A stretch of 13,347 nt of DNA from Candidatus Gerdarchaeota archaeon (GTDB lineage Archaea; Asgardarchaeota; Heimdallarchaeia; JABLTI01): positions 1 to 13,347 of the forward strand of contig JAEOUJ010000115.1 of assembly GCA_016839405.1 (NCBI GenBank), given 5' to 3'. Below the pieces are notes generated by a model. That model did no database searches and was not told where the DNA came from. It was given only the letters and a program-made list of their open reading frames with translations. Both the position numbers and the translations under genes were made by a program. This document shows, piece after piece, positions 6,026 through 12,772 of this stretch (its first letter is position 1; each line of letters starts with the position of its first letter).

Positions 6026-7882
6026 ATGTTAATAATTGTTCTTGCTCTTATTATAGGAATTGCTTTTGGAATTGCATGCGCAGCAGTTGTATTAATCGCA
6101 AGAAAACGTTTTAGTCCCGCTGTTTACATAGTTGGTTTAGGTGCCTTTGTTGGTGGTACTATTGTTTCAATGATTATTTTCTGGTTTTCTCAACCTGTTG
6201 TTGGTTCAATTCTTCTAGGGTGCTTTATTTTTGGAGGAATTGTAATAGCTGTATTAGTTCGGTTATTCTCAAGTAGCTTTGGTCGAATAGGCAGATCAAC
6301 TACAAGCATTTTTGCTTTAATAATAGCTGGTGGATTGCTTTTAACAGGAACCTACTTTGGTGTGAGCTCTGCTATCTGGAAAGGTTATGACACTGCCAAA
6401 TACTTTGATACAATTTTAGAGTTTCCAGATGAAAATATGCCCTTCAATAATATCATTACAGGAGAGCATCTAAGAGTTGTTGATAGTGATCTTGCTGCTG
6501 AAATAATCCAAAAATCTCAACCATTTGGTAGTAATTCTATGATACTAGAACTCCATGTAGGTAAAATTAACGGAGAACTGATGTGGATAGGAGTAATTGG
6601 AACGGATGCATGGCAGATAGGAACGGATAACACAGGACGTAAACGGAATACTATATTTGGTTTTGTAGGTGTAGATTTAACTGATCCATCACAAGACGTA
6701 GTTGTTGTCGAACAAACTTTTGAAATAGGTCATTATTTAGCAAGACAAAAAACACTTAACAGGATTATATGGAAAATTAATCCTAATTATCGAGCTGGCG
6801 ATAATAGTTATTTTTCGATGAATGATGAGGGCGATATGATGTTACTTGTACCATATTCCATTTCAACAAATTGGCGAATCGAAAAAACAAATGATATAGG
6901 AATGACCACTTTTCTTCAAAAATTGGGAGGTGTTTTGGAATTTGATTCTGCTGGTAATTTAATCAAAGATTATAAAGATTTGACTGAATTGCCTGATTAT
7001 GCAAGAATACAATGTTATCCAGAAAATTGGCTTGAGTTTTGTATAAATAAATGGGGCCGTCATCGAAAAGGTGATGGAGAATTTGCTTATTTCTTTACAA
7101 CATCGGAACAATTGGGAATTTCTTGGTATGATGATGTAAGGGTAATTTATGATGCAAGCACTGAAGAAACATCTCAATATATCATGCTTACTCAACCAGA
7201 ATCTGAAAGTCAATTGCTAAGAGGAGCTATAAAAGCAAATGCAACTGGAATCTATTTCTTCGATTGGTCAGATTTACCCAAAAAACCAATTGATACATAT
7301 AACGCTCTCGCTCATTGCGCTACTGCAATTGATGTCGAAGTAGGAACAACCGATCATAATTATTTGCCAATATTGCCTTTGTTATATCCAATTAGAACTA
7401 CCTGCTCTAATATTAGTGATTATGCATATGTAGTTCCAATCCAATTTAGTGATATTCGTTTTGGAGGAGTATGTATAACTAATCCATTTGATCCAAGTGG
7501 TGTTCAAACAATAGTTGAATTTGCTGATATTACTGATACAGTAGATGAAGTTCTATCTAGAGCATTAAGTGATTATTTGACATTAATTGGCGATGAATTA
7601 CCAGTAGAGAATAATTTCACTGAAATATTGCACATAGAACAACTAGCTTCTTTTGAAAAGAATGGCGATACAATTTATGTTGCGCAAGGTAATCTAACTT
7701 ATATTCCTGATGGAGAAATAAACCCAATTAGTGAGAATAATACCGTTTGGTTTACTCAAGACTATCTTAATGTTACTCAATGGCAAATGGTTCTATTCCT
7801 TGAGATAGGAGATATCTTAAACCTAGAAATAGTAAAAATAAATGATATCTTTTATTGTTTGGAAATTGTTTCAATAGAATGA
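6026..7882 (+). CDS. Four-helix membrane protein with large external domain, unknown function
   Basis: I do not recognise this 618-residue protein. Hydrophobic segments at about 2-24, 32-54, 58-80 and 93-115 are clear membrane helices. Basic residues sit in the loops after helix 1 (Arg26-Lys27-Arg28) and before helix 4 (Arg87, Arg90), so the positive-inside rule puts both loops in the cytosol and the roughly 500 C-terminal residues outside. Six N-glycosylation sequons in the distal part (Asn405, 462, 530, 556, 571, 582) agree with an external, glycosylated domain. That domain is rich in aromatic and acidic residues and predicted strands, with no catalytic motif I can name. A TATA box at 5996-6002 suggests its own leaderless promoter, so it may not depend on the transglutaminase-like gene 60 nt upstream, although it shares orientation. 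Transport, surface-layer anchoring or sensing are guesses only. Confidence 0.85.
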   Translation: MLIIVLALIIGIAFGIACAAVVLIARKRFSPAVYIVGLGAFVGGTIVSMIIFWFSQPVVGSILLGCFIFGGIVIAVLVRLFSSSFGRIGRSTTSIFALIIAGGLLLTGTYFGVSSAIWKGYDTAKYFDTILEFPDENMPFNNIITGEHLRVVDSDLAAEIIQKSQPFGSNSMILELHVGKINGELMWIGVIGTDAWQIGTDNTGRKRNTIFGFVGVDLTDPSQDVVVVEQTFEIGHYLARQKTLNRIIWKINPNYRAGDNSYFSMNDEGDMMLLVPYSISTNWRIEKTNDIGMTTFLQKLGGVLEFDSAGNLIKDYKDLTELPDYARIQCYPENWLEFCINKWGRHRKGDGEFAYFFTTSEQLGISWYDDVRVIYDASTEETSQYIMLTQPESESQLLRGAIKANATGIYFFDWSDLPKKPIDTYNALAHCATAIDVEVGTTDHNYLPILPLLYPIRTTCSNISDYAYVVPIQFSDIRFGGVCITNPFDPSGVQTIVEFADITDTVDEVLSRALSDYLTLIGDELPVENNFTEILHIEQLASFEKNGDTIYVAQGNLTYIPDGEINPISENNTVWFTQDYLNVTQWQMVLFLEIGDILNLEIVKINDIFYCLEIVSIE

Positions 7883-7888
7883 ATAAAG

Positions 7889-7907
7889 GCTTTCCTTTGA
7901 GGAAAGC
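7889..7907. terminator. Hairpin between convergent genes
   Basis: GCTTTCC at 7889-7895 and GGAAAGC at 7901-7907 form a perfect 7-bp stem with a 5-nt loop, midway between the stop at 7882 and the end of the convergent gene at 7939. AT-rich flanks on both sides could let it act for both strands. Confidence 0.55.
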
Positions 7908-7938
7908 TAAGATTATTTATTTGTTGAATTAAATTTTC

Positions 7939-9309
7939 CTAATCTTTTCTTTTTTTCCTCTCAATCTTTCTCATAATAGCATCTGCAACTTTAACTAATG
8001 GATAAATTGTTTCAGAAACAGCAGGAGCATAACAGAAATCAATATTCATTAAATCGTATACAGTTAATCCTGTTTGAAGTGCTAGAACAATATAATTAAC
8101 ATTAACATCTACTTTCTGTTCACCAATAATTTCAGCTCCCAATATTTTTCCATCATCTAATTTAGCAATCATTTTAATGGTTATTTCTTTACTATTAGGC
8201 ATATAATGAGGTATTAAAGGAGCAGTTAATTTCGCACTAACAATATCTATTCCTAATTCTTCCGCTTGCTCATCATAAATTCCAGCAATTCCAACGTAAA
8301 AAGTTCTCGAAGATACAATAAAAGAATTGACACTTCCAGGGTAAGCAGCAGCTCCTCCCCCAGCATTAATACCTGCAACTCTTCCTTGTCTTACTGCAGG
8401 TCCTGCAAGTAGTGCTAAACTTGGATTGTTTGTAACTAAGTTGTTTATTGTTATACAATCACCTGCAGCATAAATGCCTTCAATATTTGTTTCCATTTTA
8501 TTATTTACTTCAATTGCATGAAGCTTGTCTGAAATCTTTATACCAATTTTTCTAGCCAAATCAATATTTGGTCGAACACCTGTAGCTAATATAACAACGT
8601 CAGTTTCGATAGTTTCATTTATTTCGTTATTTCCAAAAATGATTTTTTGGACTTTATCTTTGCCCAGAATCTCTTTAACAGCCATATTAGTTTTAATTTT
8701 CACACCTGTTTCTGTCAATTTCTTTTCTACTAAACTAGCAAAATCCAATGAGATCTTAAAGGGCATTAATTGGGATTGCATTTCGATTATTGTTACATCT
8801 TTCCCTAAATGACTTAATTCAGATGCAACTTCTATGCCAATTGCGCTTCCTCCAACAACTGCAATTTTCTTGACTTTTGATGCTGCTTCCTTAATAGCTG
8901 CTGCATCTTCAGCAAATTTCAAGCTATAAACATTTTGAAGGTCCTTTCCTTTAATTGGTGGAATAAAAACATTTGATCCAGTACAAATGATCAATTTATC
9001 ATAATCTATTATCTGTTTGGTATTAGATTCATCTTTAAAGAAAATTTTCCTCTCTTTTGACTCAACATTTTCAACAAAAGATTTCTTGTGTAAAGTAATT
9101 TTCATTCTTTCATAACTAAGATTTTCAATGATGCTATTGATATCTGGTAAATATCCCCCAATTACAAAAGGCATTGCACAAGGATGAAAAGTATCATAAT
9201 CCTTCGTATCAATAATTGTTATCTCAGCTTCTCTATCGGATAATCTTGCTGCTCCAGCAGCACTCATTCCAGCCGGACCATTACCAATAATGACAATTTT
9301 TTGCGCCAT
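7939..9309 (-). CDS. CoA-disulfide reductase / NADH oxidase family flavoprotein
   Basis: A 456-residue member of the pyridine nucleotide-disulfide oxidoreductase superfamily, in the branch with one redox cysteine. The N-terminal FAD-binding motif is IIGNGPAGMSAA (7-18). The active-site cysteine is Cys44 in HPCAMPFVIGG, matching the conserved Cys of CoA-disulfide reductase and NADH oxidase. A second dinucleotide motif, VVGGSAIG, binds NAD(P)H, and AAGDC is the second FAD contact. The C-terminal dimerisation domain ends with YAPAVSETIYPL, whose tyrosine region lines the active site of the partner subunit in this family. Possible reactions are NAD(P)H-dependent reduction of CoA disulfide, polysulfide/sulfur or oxygen, which sequence alone does not separate. 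It is cytosolic and probably dimeric. ATG at 9309 is preceded by GAAGGT. It converges on the membrane-protein gene and has its own upstream region with a dyad. Confidence 0.9.
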   Translation of the reverse strand: MAQKIVIIGNGPAGMSAAGAARLSDREAEITIIDTKDYDTFHPCAMPFVIGGYLPDINSIIENLSYERMKITLHKKSFVENVESKERKIFFKDESNTKQIIDYDKLIICTGSNVFIPPIKGKDLQNVYSLKFAEDAAAIKEAASKVKKIAVVGGSAIGIEVASELSHLGKDVTIIEMQSQLMPFKISLDFASLVEKKLTETGVKIKTNMAVKEILGKDKVQKIIFGNNEINETIETDVVILATGVRPNIDLARKIGIKISDKLHAIEVNNKMETNIEGIYAAGDCITINNLVTNNPSLALLAGPAVRQGRVAGINAGGGAAAYPGSVNSFIVSSRTFYVGIAGIYDEQAEELGIDIVSAKLTAPLIPHYMPNSKEITIKMIAKLDDGKILGAEIIGEQKVDVNVNYIVLALQTGLTVYDLMNIDFCYAPAVSETIYPLVKVADAIMRKIERKKRKD

Positions 9310-9316
9310 TTAATAG

Positions 9317-9322
9317 ACCTTC
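9317..9322 (-). promoter_or_regulatory. Ribosome binding site of the flavoprotein gene
   Basis: Read on the minus strand, GAAGGT ends 7 nt before the ATG at 9309, good Shine-Dalgarno spacing. Confidence 0.6.
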
Positions 9323-9351
9323 AATTAATAAATATTTACTTATGAAATTAG

Positions 9352-9396
9352 TCAATAGGGGGGAGTAAAAAAGTATTGTGTTAAAATTCCTATTGA
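9352..9396. promoter_or_regulatory. Inverted repeat around the flavoprotein promoter region
   Basis: TCAATAGG at 9352-9359 and CCTATTGA at 9389-9396 are perfect 8-bp complements separated by 29 nt. The interior holds an unusual run of G (9358-9363) and, read on the minus strand, an AT-rich element near 9367-9375 that could be a TATA box. Arms flanking a promoter suggest an operator. Function is inferred. Confidence 0.35.
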
Positions 9397-9407
9397 TAAG
9401 TAATTAG

Positions 9408-9414
9408 AAAAAAA
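9408..9414 (-). terminator. U-tract after the NYN gene
   Basis: On the minus strand a run of seven T begins 5 nt after the TGA of the NYN gene. Such tracts can be sufficient for archaeal termination. No hairpin precedes it. Confidence 0.35.
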
Positions 9415-9419
9415 TATTA

Positions 9420-9992
9420 TCATATTTCTAATTGAAAAGCCATATCTGCAGCATTCTTAACTGCTATACTAAATCCTGGTTGGAAACCAACAATTGCTGT
9501 ATCTATACCATTAGATTTTACTGTTCTAAGGATTGGAGCACATCGAGCATGTCTACTAGCAATAATTACCATTTGAATATTTTTTGAAAAAACACTATCC
9601 ATAACCTCAATAGCCATACGAATGTAAATGTCAGAAGTAGCAACTATTGGTTCATATCCACTATTTTCAATTGCTTTAAGAAGACTCCTTGGTGCATGGC
9701 GATTAAGAATTACCTTGGCAATTCTTATTTGCCCTAAATTATTAGCGATTTTTTCAATATCTTCTAATCTTATTTGTTTATTATTGACTCTTCTGAGAAT
9801 ATTTGGCGCATCAATAATAAGTGCAACTTTTTTCTGTTTACTGAAAATATTCTTTACTGTTTTAAAACCAATGCCTTTTTGATCACTAAGTTTTCCATCT
9901 CGTAAAGCAGTTTGAGAAACAGAATCACTAATCTCTAATTCCTCAGTTTCTTCATAATCCAATGGTGTTTCTTGATCTCTTTTCTTTGACAA
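9420..9992 (-). CDS. NYN-domain (PIN-like) protein, archaeal TIGR00288-like
   Basis: A 190-residue protein with a variable acidic N-terminus (about 1-50) and a NYN domain at about 55-190, a PIN-like fold usually associated with RNA cleavage. The first catalytic block is visible as ALIIDAPNILR (Asp61, Asn64) and the second as TSDIYIRMAIEVMD (Asp121, Asp132). GFQPGFSIAVKNAADMAF near the end is typical of the archaeal group I recall as TIGR00288. Where that group usually has an acidic TRDAD-type third motif, this protein has SRHAR (146-150), replacing both acids with His and Arg, so nuclease activity may be lost or altered. The start is TTG at 9992, supported by GAAGGG 8 nt upstream. It is cytosolic. 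Its neighbours do not indicate a substrate. Confidence 0.85.
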   Translation of the reverse strand: MSKKRDQETPLDYEETEELEISDSVSQTALRDGKLSDQKGIGFKTVKNIFSKQKKVALIIDAPNILRRVNNKQIRLEDIEKIANNLGQIRIAKVILNRHAPRSLLKAIENSGYEPIVATSDIYIRMAIEVMDSVFSKNIQMVIIASRHARCAPILRTVKSNGIDTAIVGFQPGFSIAVKNAADMAFQLEI

Positions 9993-10000
9993 TATGAATT

Positions 10001-10006
10001 CCCTTC
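10001..10006 (-). promoter_or_regulatory. Ribosome binding site fixing the TTG start of the NYN gene
   Basis: On the minus strand GAAGGG ends 8 nt before TTG at 9992, and no ATG lies between. This strongly supports the non-ATG start. Confidence 0.6.
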
Positions 10007-10077
10007 AAATGAATCAATAAGTGCTTTCTTTTTAAAGTATTCTTAGTTTTTTAATAATAATCAAAAGAAATAATTAA

Positions 10078-10098
10078 TTTCCTCTTTTTAAAAGGAAA
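10078..10098 (-). terminator. Hairpin terminator after the coiled-coil gene
   Basis: TTTCCT (10078-10083) pairs with AGGAAA (10093-10098), extending inward after a one-base bulge at 10084. On the minus strand it starts 8 nt after the coiled-coil gene ends and is followed by an AT-rich region with T runs. It probably separates that gene from the NYN gene. Confidence 0.5.
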
Positions 10099-10105
10099 AT
10101 GAGAA

Positions 10106-11737
10106 TTAAACTTTAGTAACAAAAGTTTTATTCTCTTTTTTAGCAACTTTTACTAAACCATCATCTCGTAAATCGGAAACGATATGTTCGACAACATCAC
10201 TAGGTTGTCCAACAATTTTTGAGAGATCAGGGATAGATATATCTCCTCCTATATCTTGAATTGCTAAAAATACACGGAATTTTGGTACACCTTGCAATGA
10301 TTTTGTTAAACTTTTTATTAGCGTGTCTTTTTGCGTTGTGGAAGTTTCAAGTTCAGTAAGTCGAGTTTTCATGTTTTCAAATTGAACCATGATTTTGTCT
10401 CGCTCTTCTTGTAAGGCATTACGATCTTTCTCAATAACTTCTTGAGTTTTTGAAACTTCTGAGGTAATTTTCTCTTTTTCATCTAATGATTTCTTTAAAT
10501 CACGCATTTCATTTTTTAATTCATTTATTTCTGCTTCATATTTTGTTTTCTCTTTAAGAAGCTCATTCATTTTATTTTCTTGGCTTGATTTTACTGATGA
10601 AACACTTTCTTTAGCCTCTGCTAATTGACTCTTCAATTCACTAATTTCTTTATCTCTTTCATCAATAACACCATCTTTACCTCCAAGATCGACTGTAAGA
10701 GTTTCTACTTTCTTTTCTGTTCTCTCAAGAGAATTCTTTATATCAGTTAATTGGTGTTCAAGAGCTTTCTTTTCATCAGTTAAAGTTCGTATTTTTGCTT
10801 CTTTTTCCGATTCCGCAGAAGCTATATCTGATTTGGTTTCAGTAATGCTTTTTCTTAGTTTGTCTATTTCTTCATCTTTTTGTTGGATAGCTTGTTTGTA
10901 ATTATTAATGGCAGTAGTTGCTTCTTTAATTCTTATCTCCAAATCATCTGCTCGTTCTCGTTCCATGTTTAAGGTATCTTCTAAACGACTTGTTTCAGCC
11001 TCAAATTTCTCTGTACTAACCGATTTCATTTGTTGCACTCTTTTTTCGAGTGAAGTCATCTGTTCTTTCATATTATTCATTATTTTCTCATTTTCTTGGA
11101 GAAGATCTTCTTTTTCTTGTAATAAATTCTGCAAACCATCTTTTTCAGTCGATGTCTCTCCAACCTGACTTTGTAAATCTTCAATTTCAATGCGTTGTTG
11201 TGCTAATGCTTCACCATGTTCCATAACTTGTTTTTCATACATTTCTATTGTTCGTTTTTGTTCATCAACTTGTTCTTGAAGACGGTTTAATTCATCAATT
11301 TGACCTTCTCCCCGTTCTTGAATTTTTGATTTTTCTTCATCAAAAGCCTTATCCTTCTCAACAATTTCTGCTTTTAATCGAGTGTTTTCTTGCTCTAATT
11401 CAGCAATTCTTTGTGTTGCTTCTCCACTGAAACTTAAATTACCTGTTAAGGCACTGCTCAAAGTATTGCCTAATACCTTGCTACCATTGCCTGAAGTTGT
11501 AGTAAGAATTTGTTTCATATATTCCATTTCAAGTGATTTAATGGTATCAAAAATAGTGCCTATTTCTTGAGGAGAATAGCTAGCTTTTGAGGTTGCTAGA
11601 AAATTATTTTTTTGTTCATCAAAACGAGAAGAAAATTCTAATTCAATTGTTTGTTTGAGATCTTGCATTTCAGCAAGGAAACGAACGACAGATTGTCTTT
11701 TTATTTCATCAATATTTGGAGGTTGGATTTGCGCCAT
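10106..11737 (-). CDS. Long coiled-coil protein with C-terminal winged helix
   Basis: From the ATG at 11737 the protein has 543 residues. TTG at 11743 is also in frame, but the AAGAGG at 11745-11750 is only 1 nt from it and 7 nt from the ATG, so the ATG is chosen. Residues 1-105 are a helical head ending in a Gly/Ser/Thr-rich stretch. About 107-480 is an almost unbroken heptad-rich coiled coil dense in Glu, Lys and Gln with few prolines. Residues 486-543 look like a winged helix-turn-helix: helix, IPDLSKIVG, DVVEHIVSDLRDDGLV, then a basic beta hairpin. The shape suggests a rod-like dimer with DNA- or protein-binding ends. No ATPase motif is present, so it is not an SMC protein. A structural or chromosome-associated role, or a regulator spacing two sites, is inferred. 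I do not recognise a named family. Confidence 0.85.
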   Translation of the reverse strand: MAQIQPPNIDEIKRQSVVRFLAEMQDLKQTIELEFSSRFDEQKNNFLATSKASYSPQEIGTIFDTIKSLEMEYMKQILTTTSGNGSKVLGNTLSSALTGNLSFSGEATQRIAELEQENTRLKAEIVEKDKAFDEEKSKIQERGEGQIDELNRLQEQVDEQKRTIEMYEKQVMEHGEALAQQRIEIEDLQSQVGETSTEKDGLQNLLQEKEDLLQENEKIMNNMKEQMTSLEKRVQQMKSVSTEKFEAETSRLEDTLNMERERADDLEIRIKEATTAINNYKQAIQQKDEEIDKLRKSITETKSDIASAESEKEAKIRTLTDEKKALEHQLTDIKNSLERTEKKVETLTVDLGGKDGVIDERDKEISELKSQLAEAKESVSSVKSSQENKMNELLKEKTKYEAEINELKNEMRDLKKSLDEKEKITSEVSKTQEVIEKDRNALQEERDKIMVQFENMKTRLTELETSTTQKDTLIKSLTKSLQGVPKFRVFLAIQDIGGDISIPDLSKIVGQPSDVVEHIVSDLRDDGLVKVAKKENKTFVTKV

Positions 11738-11744
11738 TTTCAAG

Positions 11745-11750
11745 CCTCTT
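11745..11750 (-). promoter_or_regulatory. Ribosome binding site of the coiled-coil gene
   Basis: On the minus strand AAGAGG lies 7 nt before ATG at 11737 but only 1 nt before the alternative TTG at 11743, so it selects the ATG. Confidence 0.6.
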
Positions 11751-11887
11751 TACAATTAACATTAAATGAGTTATTATCCTAAATGTAATCTTAAATAATC
11801 AGTTATTATTTTTTACCTAATTTAATTATTGTGTTTTGTATATAGACAGTGTTTTTTCTCATTTAAAGTAAAATTAATCCAATATTT

Positions 11888-11914
11888 GATTTTTTTCTTA
11901 AAAAAAGGAAAATC
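11888..11914 (-). terminator. AT-rich hairpin downstream of the nuclease-like gene
   Basis: GATTTT at 11888-11893 pairs with AAAATC at 11909-11914, extended by G-T pairs, with T runs on the minus strand. It lies about 50 nt beyond the stop of the gene ending at 11964 and could terminate it. The rest of the 220-nt gap (11744-11963) is AT-rich; TATATA near 11838-11843 is an uncertain promoter candidate for the coiled-coil gene. Confidence 0.3.
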
Positions 11915-11963
11915 ATGATTAATTAAGTAATTATTTTGTTCATTATAAAACAAAAAATTTCTT

Positions 11964-12647
11964 TCAATCATTTAATTTTATTTGATAAATATCTTCAAAA
12001 TAAAGATAGAAATTTCTCAAAAAAGAACGAAATTTTGGAAAAGGCACAACAGGAACTTTATCATGGAAAAATAATTCATCATCAAGCCAAGTAATAATCA
12101 TTGGCAATAATATTATTTTCTTCCATGAAGAAACATTCATTTTTTCTTTTAAATCATTAATAGAGTTAGCTACAGCTTTAACCCGATCAATTTGATCAGA
12201 AACTGCTTTCTTTAGGGTTGATTGTTTACCTACTCCTCCAAAATGTTTGCAATCAATTAAGAAAACATATGGACTGTTCTTAAGAATAACATCAATTTGG
12301 AATTTTCGTGTTTCAGACGAAAAATTTAATCCAGTTTTTGCTTCATAACCAAATTCAGCACCTACTAAAGTTGTAAGAATTTCAAATTCTTGCCAAGATA
12401 TTTCTTTTATTATTTTATCAAAATCAATACCTTCTACAGCTCCAATAATTGCTAATCGAGCTCTTTGTTCTCTAGTGATATGAAAATTATTATCAATTGT
12501 TGACTGAAAATTTAACCCAATGTCAGATAATAAATTAAGGAAAGATTTTACTCGATATTTATTTGCTTTTTCTTCAAGCTCTGAAACAATAATTATTGGC
12601 TCTTCTTTAGTTTGATGAAGTAACAATATAAGAAGTTCCTTATCCAT
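11964..12647 (-). CDS. PD-(D/E)XK (Mrr-like) nuclease-fold protein
   Basis: A 227-residue protein. Residues 1-about 80 are helical and may form a winged-helix-like N-terminal domain. From about 84 onward the pattern fits a restriction endonuclease-like fold as in Mrr: WQEFE (85-89) supplies the helix glutamate, Asp119 lies in FQIDVIL, and Asp132-Cys133-Lys134 lies in LIDCKH. The spacing D-x12-DxK is the classic PD-(D/E)XK arrangement with Asp in place of Glu. SDQIDR (150-155) on the next helix is also typical. All catalytic positions look intact, so Mg-dependent DNA cleavage is plausible. No methyltransferase or helicase gene is beside it, so it is not an evident restriction-modification system and may act in repair or on modified DNA. 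The ATG at 12647 lacks a good Shine-Dalgarno site. Similar stand-alone archaeal proteins are known to me by pattern only. Confidence 0.75.
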   Translation of the reverse strand: MDKELLILLLHQTKEEPIIIVSELEEKANKYRVKSFLNLLSDIGLNFQSTIDNNFHITREQRARLAIIGAVEGIDFDKIIKEISWQEFEILTTLVGAEFGYEAKTGLNFSSETRKFQIDVILKNSPYVFLIDCKHFGGVGKQSTLKKAVSDQIDRVKAVANSINDLKEKMNVSSWKKIILLPMIITWLDDELFFHDKVPVVPFPKFRSFLRNFYLYFEDIYQIKLND

Positions 12648-12710
12648 TCATTTCACAGTAATTAGATTCATTTAACAACTATTAAAATCATTTTAGAAAA
12701 GCAATATTAA

Positions 12711-12734
12711 AAGCTACTATCTTAAGATAAGCTT
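12711..12734. promoter_or_regulatory. Palindrome in the divergent intergenic region
   Basis: TATCTTAAGATA at 12718-12729 is a perfect 12-bp palindrome. It is flanked by AAGCT (12711-12715) and AGCTT (12730-12734), extending the dyad with a 2-nt offset. It lies just upstream of the AT-rich element (about 12732-12741) likely to be the epimerase TATA box and between divergent genes, a good place for an operator. Confidence 0.4.
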
Positions 12735-12761
12735 AAAAAACATTGAAAATTCATTTACTTT

Positions 12762-12767
12762 AGGTGA
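12762..12767 (+). promoter_or_regulatory. Ribosome binding site of the epimerase gene
   Basis: AGGTGA ends 5 nt before ATG at 12773, supporting that start. Confidence 0.6.
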
Positions 12768-12772
12768 CATTT

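Noticed and set aside
10106..11737. SMC or Rad50-like ATPase
   Set aside because: No Walker A, Walker B or signature motif; only a coiled coil and a small winged-helix end are present.
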